64,000 nucleotides of DNA, taken from the NCBI RefSeq assembly GCF_040581485.1, contig NC_090135.1:9975001-10039000 (forward strand). The letters are read 5' to 3'. Below, in pieces: positions 23,213-35,388 of the stretch. Source of the DNA: Linepithema humile. Taxonomy: Eukaryota > Arthropoda > Insecta > Hymenoptera > Formicidae. Each line of letters opens with the position of its first letter. Within the stretch, counting starts at the first letter, position 1. A program made the position numbers and the translations under genes. The notes under the pieces were generated by a model. It saw only the letters and a program-made list of their open reading frames with translations. It was not told the DNA's origin and ran no database searches.

Positions 23213-23558
23213 CGAGGAGATTGGGTGAAGGGTTGTTGCCGCGCCGCGGGCTATCCCGCGCTCGCATCTACGCTCGGGTTCGTGTTCCGTTCTCGGCTTC
23301 TCTGTAAATAAGCGGTCATCGATGGACCGACCGTGGCAGCAACCTTCCCCTTTCCTCCCTCTCCTCCCGTCGGTCTATTTCCGTTGCTTTCTTGGGACGC
23401 GATCGCGGCCTTAATTGCGCGGCCATGCATACGTTCACCAGCGACGACAACGTCTGCTGGTCCATCCGCGATCCTCGTCCGCTTCTTCTTCTTCGTGATC
23501 TCAGATGGGCGATTAGAGAAGAGATGCATGGCGCGGATGGATCTCTTTATCTTATGAT

Positions 23559-23559
<1 letters not shown>

Positions 23560-23593
<34 letters not shown>
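23560..23593. repeat. (GA)n microsatellite
   Basis: About 34 bases of pure GA, about 350 bases from the previous tract and in the same orientation. Confidence 0.92.
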
Positions 23594-23598
<5 letters not shown>

Positions 23599-23613
23599 AA
23601 GGGAGGACGTGTA

Positions 23614-23644
23614 TGATAGAGGTGGAAGATAAATCTCCTTATCT
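23614..23644. promoter_or_regulatory. Three WGATAR motifs within 31 bp
   Basis: TGATAG (23614-23619), AGATAA (23628-23633) and TTATCT (23639-23644, AGATAA on the minus strand), directly beside a GA tract. Candidate GATA-factor binding cluster. Confidence 0.35.
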
Positions 23645-26600
23645 CACGGCTGGTTTCTCTCTTTTTCTCCGAGCTTTTATTATCGAGCGGGAGATTTCCC
23701 GAGATGATCTCCGAGCGTGGATTGGCGCGCGATCGGCTCGGAGATCGGAGAATCTAAACGTAATCCAAGGATCGGAGAGCGTTAATCCAAGGATCTGAGA
23801 ATACAATAGTCCGAGGATTTGAAGTTTGAAACAGCCCGCATTTCAGGCGGTCCCGGGAATTTGTTTCGTATCTGAGAATGCGAGCGCAAGAATATTCATA
23901 GCTTTAAATATGACAGATTCGAAAGATATGAAGAACACGAAAATTTCAATTCAACTCTTCATAATTCCGAAGCACTAACGCTTCAAAAACATTCTTCAAA
24001 TACTAAACTACTTAATCTAAATTTAGAAGAAAAATAATCAATAGATAGATTCTTAAATTAAAAACAAAATTTCAAAGATTTCAGAAAAGTGAAAGAGAGA
24101 AAATTTACAAAGTAAAAGTATCAAAATTAAATACTGATACAATATTTGAACGACTAGTGAAAAACGTTATTATTATGGATTATTATTCTAGAATCTAGAT
24201 TTCTCTATTTTTCGTTAAACGCTCCCCAGACTTTCTCACTGTGGACTCTTAATTGCGCGTGCATGCACTGTATTGCCGCCGATCGAGAGAGGGCTGCGCG
24301 GTTACAACAACCACCGGCTTAGCGAGCGAGCAACCACCTCCATCGTGCGACGGTCGGGGTGCAATATATCTCGAAAAGGTGGCGGGAAGGGTGGGAGAGC
24401 CAGGGGGGAGGCAACACGGCCGCCATTAACATATCCGCGGGCTGATAAGCCTTTCTCGGAACCGATACCGCCGCGCCCGGTTGTACGCCTTCGGGTCCCC
24501 GCGCCCCGCCGCGCTTTATGCAAGAAGCGAGCAATCGCGGAGTAGCTCGGCGTCGCCGCTGAAGAACGGAGCCGGAAGCTCGTACTTTCGATCCCGCCGG
24601 CGCTCCTTCCCCCTCGCACCCCGTGCGATATATACGACCCCACGCCCCTTCCGATACGCCGTCCCGCTAATGAGCCCTCGAATTCCGGCCGATTTACCCG
24701 GCGCCCCGACGCAATTGACGCATCACGCGACGATAAGTTCGTCAGATATCTTATTACGTCCTCTTGAATTTATCGGATATTTTCTAGTTTCGAGTTCGAG
24801 GATATTTAAAATTTTGTATCCTCGGATTAGAAGATTTCAAGATCTTTAGAACTGCGAAATCCCTCAATTTTTCAAACTATAAATTTTTGAAAAATCGACG
24901 CACATTTAATTTAAAGATCATAATATTGCAAAAATGTTTAAAATCGATCGAAGTAATTTGGCCAACAAGAAGCTTCGATTTTTATTTTTCTACTTGCAAA
25001 AAATAGATTTACCTATTATTTAAATATAAAATTACAAGTTTTTTAGTTTTGTATTAAAATTATCAACTTTTTGGCTTGCTAAAGAACCTATAAATTTAAG
25101 GTCAGGAATTTTGCAATACAACTTTCTCAGCACTGAGACAAATGCTTTTTGTGATTGTCGCAAAAGGACGGTGAAATTAAATTACATCTGCAGGGCCAGG
25201 CGGCAAACGCCCAGTTAATTTAATGAGACGAAGATCGATAAACAATCGGAGATGTATAGGCGCGACGCATTGTGAGGAGTCGCGCGAATGCACGTTACGG
25301 GCCGGTAAATCATTCGCTGCGTTCCGTGACCGAGAGCACACGCGTGCCGCCGCGTGATGTAAAAGCGTCCGCTCGTTAAAGTAATAAGTAGGTATGCGGG
25401 GCATTTATTATACCACTCTTCTACCCTCCTTTTCCGCTTTTCCCTTCAGTCTCACGGTCTCGGGTCACCCCTCTTAAACGTTACAACTTGTAGAAACTTT
25501 TAAAAACACCGCTGTCTTCCGATCCAGATTGAACGTAACAAGAAAAAGAATTCTGTCTCATTGTTTTGAGAAAGAATTTCCATCTTAAAGAAAGAAATTT
25601 TACTTATTTGGACAAAAATGTTATTGCAATTTGTCGCTAAAATAAATACAATAAAAAAAATACTTAATTTGCAAATCAAAATCGCAATCCTTTTGATATT
25701 AAAAATTTCTGCGAAATTTTTTCTCAAATTACAAACATCTATTTCAGACAATTTCAAATTGATTTTTTTCCTCAAATAAAAAAATCTCTGATATACACAT
25801 TAAATGTTATCCGAATTTGTATCTCGTAACGAAATCTCGTTTTATCGCTCGTAAAAAAATTCCTTTATAAATTGCTCATGCGAAGAAAAGAGAATAAAAA
25901 TAATTCCACCCCAAAACAGTTGGGAGAAGTGCATAATTTTTACGACACCCCATGTACACGCAAACTGAACGCGAATCTTTCGGCAGGAGGACTGCAGCGG
26001 GCGGCAGGACGGTAGCAGCTTCATCGGCGCTATGCAAATAGGATGCTGATCGTGACGCGGGTAGGCAAACACGCGACGTACAGGTAACAGGCAGCAGCAA
26101 GGCCCGCTGAGTGAGTCTTCTGCCCCGTCCTCTCCCCCCCCCCCCCCCGAATCCCTTGAAACGATTCGCATTACGGATCGTGCGCCTTTTCACGACCTAC
26201 GAAGAAGAGATCGCGCTCGCCGCTCCGCGTCCATTCGCGCTTTGTCTCTTCTCCTCCCCCCCCCCCTTTCCCCTTCGCCCACTCCTTCGCTACCCAGTTC
26301 GCACCCCCTGACACGCCGCATCGTGCGAGATATGCTAATGCGCTGGTCCCGATCGTGACGCCACGACCGCTAAGTGAGAGCTCAACCACAACGCGAACCT
26401 TTCTTCTGCCATCCGAAGGGAGCACGCCGTGTTCGGACAGGCGGACTTCCGGACGAGGGGCACCGCGGGGGAACACTGCGAGAGACACAGTCGGAAGGGA
26501 GCTCGCGATCGACGTTGTCGCCTTTCGTGGAATGTCGGATCGGATGCATTCGATCGTCGCGTTCGATTTCCAGCTCGGACTTTAATTACGTGGGACGGCA

Positions 26601-28450
26601 ATTGATTGCGTATCGCTGCGAGGTATCTTCTTAATTCGCCGTTACTCGTACGAGGTACGTATTTTAATTCGCAACATTATGTTCTTCTTTGCATTATTCT
26701 ATTTAAAGATGACAGAATATAATCAACTGACGTTTAATTGTATAAAAGCAGCAAATATCTTCTGATGTTAAAGACAATATTGAAATAAGCAATTGTTTTG
26801 AAAATTACATTGTGAAAATATTACGCAGAGATAATTCTAATATTAAAATTTCGGAATCTCCGAAATCCAGCAATCCATAAATGTTTTATTATAAAATTCC
26901 AATATTTTAATATTGCAATAATACGATACTTTCAAAATGACATTCTTCTGTGCTTTTGATATTATAAATTCAGCAATTTAAAGTAGCTGGAATAGTTTAA
27001 TTTATTTTAGAACGCTCTGGTACCTCTTTAAAAAAATTAATATTAATAAACTTGGACATTTCAGAATTCTGTAAATTCACTACTTCTACAATTTTAGCGT
27101 CAAGATTGAAATATTCCAAAAATTATAATAAGACTTTTAATTTTAAGGAGAATTTAATATTTTCAAAGAAAAATCCATTATAAAATATTGATTCACAAAT
27201 TAAGCCCAGTTTCTATATTCCATCACTTTTTAACGATTCCATGACTTAATTTATGGCCAGTTATTCGATAATTAATTTAACACTAATGTTCATATATATT
27301 TTGATACTTCAGAATGCTCACAACTTGGAAAATGACTTAGTGTTCCAGATGTTTATCTTAAGATTCCGATATTTTAGAATTCTTTTATTTAAAGAAGAGA
27401 AGAATATTTTTCTGACAGAGACAGACTTAAATTAATCCGAAACATTGAGAGCCTCTGACAAAGCAGTCTTTCGCGAGTCAGATACGTAACAGCTTTATTG
27501 CGTCGATCGATACTGCGAATCGTTCGAGGTGTACTCGAGGTGTGTATCCGTCCGCCGACGATCTCGGGCCCGTCTCTTCTGGGAAGCTCGGATCACATCG
27601 TGGTGCGCATTATTCATGCGGGCCGAGCCTCCTTCTCGCCACCTCCGCCTTCGTACTCGGCGTTTACGCCTCCTTCCCTCCCCCCCCCCTCCCCCGCTGT
27701 CGTCGTCGTCGTCGTGAGGACAACGATCATAGTAATTATCCTAAAGGACGACGATAAGTCCGATATCCCGTGCTGATAACCGCGCCGACTTTCGACCGTT
27801 ACCACTTAATCACGATTGCCTCGTTGCAAAATAATTCAATAAACGTGCGATAAACAAATGTAATGATTGTTATTAACCCGTAATAACAGCAGAAACAGAA
27901 TTGCGTTATAAATGTGTAATTATTCCAAATTTCTACTTCATCTGTTTCTCTCCAAAATTATTACACTTCTTCGAAAGAAATCATTTCTCTTCTCGACGTA
28001 GATTAAATCTCTTTCTTATTAAAAGTACAGCTTCTCAATTAAAAAGAATTTGTAGATTTTTCAAACACCAAGCGAATCAATATAAAGCAGTGAAAATATC
28101 TATACTTATCTCTTATCTTTAATGACAGATTTTTATTGAATTTGTCATTTAAATTATTGTGATTTTAATTTATCCAATTTTAATATCACTTTTTTCTTTC
28201 TTTTCAAAGGAAAACAAAATTACTTTCGAATCGATAATTCCGAAGATTTTAGATTTCCCAGGCGTCGGTGATATGCTAATCGTATGACCATATCGAGCCA
28301 CAGAGTTGTCTTTATCCGAAATTACCGGCACTATAACGTTATCCAGTCCGTCGATCGCAGAACGCTCCCTTCCCGTCCGACGCCGCCTTCTCTATCTCTC
28401 TAATTTGTTTGCCCATCATGAACACCATCCATCCGAAGATCTTCCCCTTT

Positions 28451-28453
<3 letters not shown>

Positions 28454-28513
<60 letters not shown>
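28454..28513. repeat. (CT)30 microsatellite
   Basis: About 60 bases of pure CT, the longest dinucleotide tract of the GA/CT type in the window. Confidence 0.93.
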
Positions 28514-28516
<3 letters not shown>

Positions 28517-30324
28517 GGTTTTTTTTTTATTTTTTCTTCACCGCCAACCGGTCTTATATATCGACTGACCAACCTAATCTCCCGGCACCCGATCGCAGAG
28601 CGGCGATTAGACTCGCCTAGGATTAGACTTCGAGAATTTCCCCCCACCGGTTCGCCAAGACATCTTCTGTCTCTCGAACTGCTTCTGGAATGCGATTTAA
28701 CTCATAAATGCTATTAATATTTTTTATTACATTTTTTTCTGTTGTTCTAATATATTATTATTTTTAATTGGATTTTTGTATTTCTGGAAGTTTTTAATCC
28801 TTGAATATTAAATTATCGCACTTTTAGTTTCTCGGATCTTTAAATGCAGTCTTAAATCCTTGCTGCTTTTATGGATTTTTATATCTAAGCATTCAAGGAT
28901 TTTCTTCAAACATCTAGAAATTAAATCGAAGAAACAAGAATAAATCCAAAGAGTTCAAAAATTTAAAGCTTCAATAATTCAACAATCCAAGCGTTTAGGT
29001 CCATTAATTTCTCGAGAGATTAATACTTAAAAAAAAACATAAAAAAATACACCAAAGTCGTGTATATAGATTGGTGAAACTGCCTCCGATTGCCATCGAA
29101 ATAAAATAATCGAAAGTCGAAGAGTGTAGAAGGCCGCATTCGAATCCGCGTATCGTTATCGCGCGCTCGCGCGTCGCGTTTTCCCGCGCTCATTTATTTC
29201 CCCGCGATCGCGCCCCGGACGTCGAAAGCGCCCTTGGATAGCCGGCGGAGAGGAAGAGGCGAGAGAGAGAAAGAGAGATCTTTGATCGGCGCCGAGACGC
29301 GCGGCTGTTTCGCCGTTTATCTCGCGACAGGAACAGGATCCCGCGTGCAGGTCGTTTCGCCCTCGCGAACAGGACCTTCGAGGGACGTTATCGTCGTGCA
29401 CCATCTGTCACCGTCTCTCGGTTTCCTCCGCTGTGCGCTGCGGGTCGGGACAATTTTTTTCTGTTACGCGTTAAAACCAGGTAACGAGAGACGAGAGAGA
29501 GGGGGAGGAAGTAAGCGAAAAGGGAGAGGCCGATTGTCGATAGGGGTAGCGAAGAGTAACGTCGCCGCGCGATTTCGCAAATTGGAGCCGGAGACACTTC
29601 GATGTTTCCTCTTTGCTATTTCGCCTCTTGTAATTTCGAAGAAATAAAAATCATTTTTAAGAAAATAATGTTCAAGAATAAGGAGAGTTAGTTAGGAATT
29701 TATATTCTCTTTTACACAACTGCAGAAAAGTAATTCAAGTAGTAATTGTAAGATAATTGACATTTATAAACCAAGTGTAGCAAAATATATGCGAAATTCA
29801 CGTAATTAGTTCGAAGAGAATTAAATTATATCGAAAACAGTGCAAAATAAATAAATAACTAAATAAGTAGTAACTGACATCACTGGTCAGGCGTGAAAAG
29901 ATTGAACATGTTGCATCGGGAAGACCGTTTGATGAATAAATGGACAAATAAATGAAGTAGTTATGTGCGTTTTTAGTCAGACTAATAAGCCGCGGAAACT
30001 GTATAACGATCGCTATCTCCCTCATTCTGTATTTTCGGAAAATCGATCGCGACGTCGTCGTACTCGCGACGTCCGACGCCGCCTTCGTCGTCCCGCACGA
30101 AATTTTGGACGAGCGTCGATCCAACGTGAACAGGAACGAAGGGCCGAAAGGTAACGAGAGACCGGGAGAGAGAGATCGACCGGATCAGATAAGGCCAGGC
30201 AGGACCGGGCCGGTCCAGATCTCACGAGATAGGAGAATTTAATAACCTGCTATGCGCGGCGGAGAGAGAGAGAGAATGAGAGGGGAGGGCCTCAAGCGGG
30301 GCGACGGGGGGGGAGAAGACATGT

Positions 30325-30347
30325 GGGAAGGGCGGGAGGAGGAGGGG
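30325..30347 (+). other. G-quadruplex-compatible G-run cluster
   Basis: Four runs of three or more G with loops of 2, 1 and 7 bases (GGG-AA-GGG-C-GGG-AGGAGGA-GGGG), preceded by an eight-G run at 30306-30313. It fits the G3+N1-7 rule. Confidence 0.5.
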
Positions 30348-31956
30348 TGGCAATAATATCGAGGGTGAGATATCGATCTTTAATTAGGCACGCAGCGCGC
30401 GGGAACGCGAGATTAGAATCTAAGCTAGACGACGCGAGAGAAGCGGTTTCTGGCCACCTCCTCTCCCCCTGCGCCCCCCCTCGCCATCCGCCGGCCCGTC
30501 CGTAGATCCAGCGCGAGGAGGATCAAACGGCCTGTGATCCAGATCCACTTTCTGGTCGCCATTCAAATAGCCCGACGAGAGAATAAAAAAAAGACACGCC
30601 GCGATGCTATCGAGGAGGACCGTCCGCGGAAGAGAAGGTTGTCGCCCGCGCGGCGTCGAATATTCCGTAAGACTAATTGAAATTTTGAGGGACGCCGATC
30701 TCCGCGCGGAGATATTACCGGAGGAAAACGGCGCGTTTTAATGGTTCACGTGGGCGGACAGCTGATAGAATTGTCTCGGCGGAACATGTCTATCCGTGGC
30801 AGAAGAACCGAGAGAAAGATTGGGCGTCGTGGCGGAGCGAGAACCAGTGCGCGCGATCTCCGACGAGACAATGAAGCGATTGCGCTCGCGTAAGTGACGC
30901 CGAGTCGTCGTACTTTTGATTATTGCACGGAATAAAATGTTTTAGAAATATTTGCTGAATTGAGCGGGATTTATTTTAGCTTTAAAAAAAGAAATACTTC
31001 AAACACTCATAAATTAAAGATAAATAAAGCTGGAAACAGCAGAATATGAATTACATTCAGAAAATAAGTTAAATAAAAAATTGATTCACATTTTAATTAT
31101 TGTGAAATAAATTGTAGAAATAAAAAAAGATTTATCGAAAAGTAATTAAGTATCTTTTTGTGTTTGAAAAATACTGTTTAAATGCAGATTCCTCGGATAT
31201 TAATTAAGGTGACGTGAGAATTAAGTAATTTTAATCAAAATTATTTTATGACAATCTTGAAAAGATTTATATTCCTTAGGATTATATATTATTTCGATTG
31301 ATGATTTTAACTTCGCAGCCAGACTTTCACACTGTCTGGCTGAAAGCTGCGCAAAAAGGAACGAATCGAGAAGACTGAATTTCGATGCTCGCAGCATGAG
31401 CGCGTGCTCACGCACGCACGTTGAATATGCAGAAGCAAGATATGGTTTAAACGTGTCGACGATTAAGTTTGCAGACGAGAAATCATTAAGAAGACGGCGG
31501 CGGCATCGACGCGACGAGGACGAGACACTTCTGCCGATAAATCGTCATTTCCCGTCTCTTTTACGCACTTCGCGTCTAAACTTTGTTTCATATAAGTTAA
31601 TCATTACATTTTAATTATTATCATCGCATTTTCTTCACATTAATTATATTATATTCTATACCTTTGTATCATAAAATTATAAAAATCCAGATCTGTAAAG
31701 TGTAAACATGCGTTTTCGCGTAAATTATTGCCAGCGGAATATTCCGCGCGATAAACAGAAAGGCTTCCGATCATCGATACGAAAACAGACGTCGAATCAG
31801 ACGCGGCAGGTCGACAGGACGAAAAAGTAGTCGATGGCGAACGGTGTCCAGCGGGAGGGCGGCGGGGCGGGAAAGGGCAAGCTGATGCGCCGTCCATTGA
31901 TAATTATTCATTCAGGCGAGTCGCGCGGCAACAGATACCGATCTTAAAACGTCGAG

Positions 31957-31958
<2 letters not shown>

Positions 31959-32008
<50 letters not shown>
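31959..32008. repeat. (GA)n microsatellite
   Basis: About 50 bases of GA with two AAA interruptions. Confidence 0.9.
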
Positions 32009-34396
32009 AAAGCAGGCGAGAAGTGTCCCGTCCCCGGCACGCGGAGAGATACGAAATCTCGGGTGTCGTTTCGCCGTTCGTTGTCGTCCCTCAGCTACTA
32101 CTGCTCGGCGGGGACGAAGAGGAGGGAAGAGAAGCGAGGACGAGGGCTTAATGTATGCACGTCGGGAGCTCCCGCCGAGCGATAATTGCCCGATGCGGCG
32201 TCGCCTCCTCGCTCGTGGCGACGAGCATTGGTCACGTCTCAATGTTTTTAAGCCGCGTTCGACCAGAAGGTCGTCGTCGTCGTCGACGCGCGAAAACGCG
32301 CTGTTGATATACGATTGCCGTTGCATCTCGTGTCTTCGTCAGCGGATTGTAGGATTGCCGTTGGTAAACGCAGTGCGATTCGAATTAAGCGTGTAACAAG
32401 CAAATTTTAAAACTTTAAGAGAGAAGAGAGAAAAGACGGCGCTTATTTGATCTTAAAACTATTGTGTTATCAATTAAGATTTAATTTTAAAAAAGACATT
32501 CACGTCTTTTAATTGTAAATGACAGATTAAAAAAATTAAACAATATATTTCCTATAAATTTGCTTTTATAAAACAAACAGTTATTTTATTTTAGACAGTT
32601 GTCAGTTTTATAAGAAAAATTATAATTTTAATGACAAGAGTAAAATGCCTTCGAAAACAAGATTAATCAAAGATAAAAATTAAATTAGACAAAGTTATCA
32701 AAGGCACAAAACTGAAGTTAAGAAATAAAGCAAAGGCCAAGTTAAAGAGAAGATTTTTCGTCGAAGAACACCCGAAGAACAAGCTTTTAGCACCTATTCG
32801 CCGTCATAAAGCTCAATTCATCAGCACCTCTCACCCTCCCTCCCTCGTAACTCAAGACCGATATCGATGCTTCGAACGTTACGGCTCCCCTCTTCGGGGT
32901 CTCACTTGAGCCGCGCGAAGGCGTAATGGGGTGTTAAAGGCCCCGGGAGTAAGTATACCGGCGGGAGACGCCGGAGGGCGGTTATTTACGAGCGTGTCCG
33001 GCGCACGCGGCAATCTTACGCGTTGCAACGATGCACGTCGTCGGCGACGTTAGGATCGCGGTTAAGCACTGCTGTTGTATCTCAGTGTAACCAGGCGCCT
33101 CGCGAGAGCGCGTTTATACGCTCCGACCCCCGCAAGAGGCCACAATGTAAGTACATGAAGCACCGACTCGACCGGGACATAAAGTACCCGACACGTGGAC
33201 CGAGTCAGGAAGAAAGGATTCGTAGCGGCGGCAGAAACAAGACGAGAGGAGGACGAAAAAGGAAGAAAGAGAATCGGAACAGTTTATGTAGTTGTAAAAT
33301 AAAAAAGTATATTAATATTTATTTTATATATTAATTAATGAAAACTTTAAATTTAAAAAATTATTTTTTCGAATAATGCGGCCAATAAGTGAATAATTAT
33401 TAGACTATTATCAGACAGTGCAAAATTCTTTAAATTCTCAAAAAATGTTTAAAATTATATTATTTTATCAGAAATGGCTTCTAATCGGACGCGTGATTCT
33501 GTCTTGCATCGACGAATTTCTGCGGCAAAAGCGATATATAGATCGCAGGAGAAAAAAAGGAATATTGTACTAAGAGAACGTGGCTGGACGCGTGTACGCG
33601 GGGTTTCGCGAAAGTTATAACCGCTTCGTGACTTCCAGCAGGATCCTCGTCCTGTTCCTGCGCGCCGACTAACGTCACATCCTATCGCTCTTATTCCGAT
33701 TCTTCGCGTCGTATTATGTTCACGCTTGTTGCAGTTATGCGTGTGGGCGTCATTTTATTTACGAAGCGACGTGGCCTCGCCATGTGGCATTATGTGCTAA
33801 CGAGAGGACAGCCACAACTCATATATTACAAGCACGTCGAAAACATACACGGTGCTCCAAAAGTATTGAGAAGGATACATATATCTTGTTTATTTTTTAT
33901 TTACTAGCATAATCAAGCGTTATTAGAATTTTTTCAGATCAATATGCAAATATAATAGCATTGTTACTTTTTTCCAGTTTAAGATATGAAAATATTAAAT
34001 AATAATTGTTCTAATAAATGTCAATATTTTAGAATCGAAAAAATTATATTTGAAAGCAATCCTAATGAAAAATATGTCCAACTTAATTCTGCTGCGTCAT
34101 TATAGAGTTCCATGACTTCGTTTTGCGATGAGAACTTCGGGCAACAAAAAACGCGCGAGATCGCAGATGGGGAAAAGCGGACGTTTAGCAAGAATGTTCG
34201 ACCGAGAGGGTGGTCCTGCTGCCTTCGTCCGCATCCTTTCGGTCCGCGAGGTCATCGCGAGGTCTCTTTCCTTCCCTACGTAAAAGCGGCCGCCACAGAC
34301 TTCAGCGGCCGTTACATAAATCCTGCCGGGGCGTTATTCAATTTACAGCCGCTTACAGAGGGCTGCACGCCACCATCGCGTATGGAAAATGGGGAT

Positions 34397-34425
34397 GAAA
34401 GAGAGAGAGAGAGAGAAAGAGAGAA
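34397..34425. repeat. Short (GA)n tract
   Basis: GAAAGAGAGAGAGAGAG with one AAA interruption, inside a GC-rich island. Confidence 0.8.
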
Positions 34426-35219
34426 GGGGAGGAGCTGTGCTCGGCTGCTGTGCATCGTAAAAATTATATCTCCGGCGTACCTTGCATTATGTATGCGAAT
34501 GCGGCACGGTCGGCATATTCGTTTACATCCGCGCGACCATAACGGTGAGGGAATGCAAAGTCGGCTCGATGCAAACAGGGGAATCGCTCAATTTCGAAGA
34601 GATCGAGATAACGGCGTAAAGGTAAAAAAAGAATAAGGTAAATTTTAATCGCTATAATCTTTGATAAATTTGTTGAATTTTAAGAAAGCGGAGCAACTCT
34701 TTTTCGCGTTTATTCGGAAATTTTATTGATGTAAATTAATGTTCTTTTAGTTAATTTGCTATAATGTATTTATATTTTGTACAAATTTTAATTTAGAGAT
34801 ATTTAAGAGTGTTAAGAAACGATAGAATAATTATTTTAATAAAAATTTCATCGTAGTCCAATTTTCAAAGAACAGATTGTCCGTATTTTTACAAAAAGCT
34901 AAAAACTCCGTAAACTCTTAACTCCTAACATTATTGTTTATGTTATATTAATTATCTAAAATGTAAATTATACAAGCATTATGTATTTTTTGGTCTACTT
35001 TAAATTATGCTTTTAAGTGGTCTATCGTCGTTTTATCAGACACAAGAAAGAATATAAAAGTGTATTTATTATATTTAATGTAATAAGATCAACTTTGTCG
35101 ATGATTTTGTACAGGGGTGCAGCGATACGGTCGAGCTTAAAAGGGCCTTATTAAGAAAAATGGCGCGCTCCGTGACACGAGAGCAAGCGGGAACGAAGGG
35201 GAAGGGCGGGCGACTCACC

Positions 35220-35388
35220 TTTATCTCGCACAACCCATTCGTGCGGCCTTATCTACCGTAAAAACTTCGACTTTAACCACCGGGGATCATAATCGAGCTT
35301 ATCTGCTCCTCTCGCAAGCTCGCGCGCGCTCTTTCTCTCTTTCCCCCTTTCTCTCTCCTGTCTCTCGTTGCTGCACCAAAGGCTATCT
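35220..35388. promoter_or_regulatory. Cluster of four WGATAR motifs
   Basis: TTATCT at 35221-35226, 35249-35254 and 35299-35304 and CTATCT at 35383-35388, all in the same orientation (AGATAA/AGATAG on the minus strand). The spacing is about 28, 50 and 84 bases. A candidate GATA-bound enhancer in the presumed regulatory DNA of a GATA cofactor. Confidence 0.4.

Larger units (their letters stand above)
21823..27400. promoter_or_regulatory. Presumed u-shaped 5' intron/upstream DNA, part 1
   Basis: No recognisable gene. GC-rich islands at roughly 22150-22640, 22930-23890, 24230-24780, 25130-25500 and 25900-26660 alternate with AT-rich spacers. It holds two GA tracts, a three-site GATA cluster (23614-23644) and C runs at 26134-26148 and 26256-26266. 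Open frames in the islands are Arg/Pro/Ser-rich on both strands and look compositional. The regulatory role is inferred from position only. Confidence 0.4.
27401..35100. promoter_or_regulatory. Presumed u-shaped 5' intron/upstream DNA, part 2
   Basis: No recognisable gene. GC-rich islands at roughly 27430-27860, 28250-28700, 29080-29650, 29990-30960, 31360-32400, 32740-33300, 33470-33860 and 34090-34640, with AT-rich DNA between. Contains a 60-bp CT tract, a 50-bp GA tract and a G-run cluster at 30325-30347. Long frames over the CT/GA tracts merely translate the repeat. Confidence 0.4.

Noticed and set aside
28306..28717. About 100-codon frames with SLSLSL or ERERER runs
   Set aside because: They translate the CT microsatellite; no other support.
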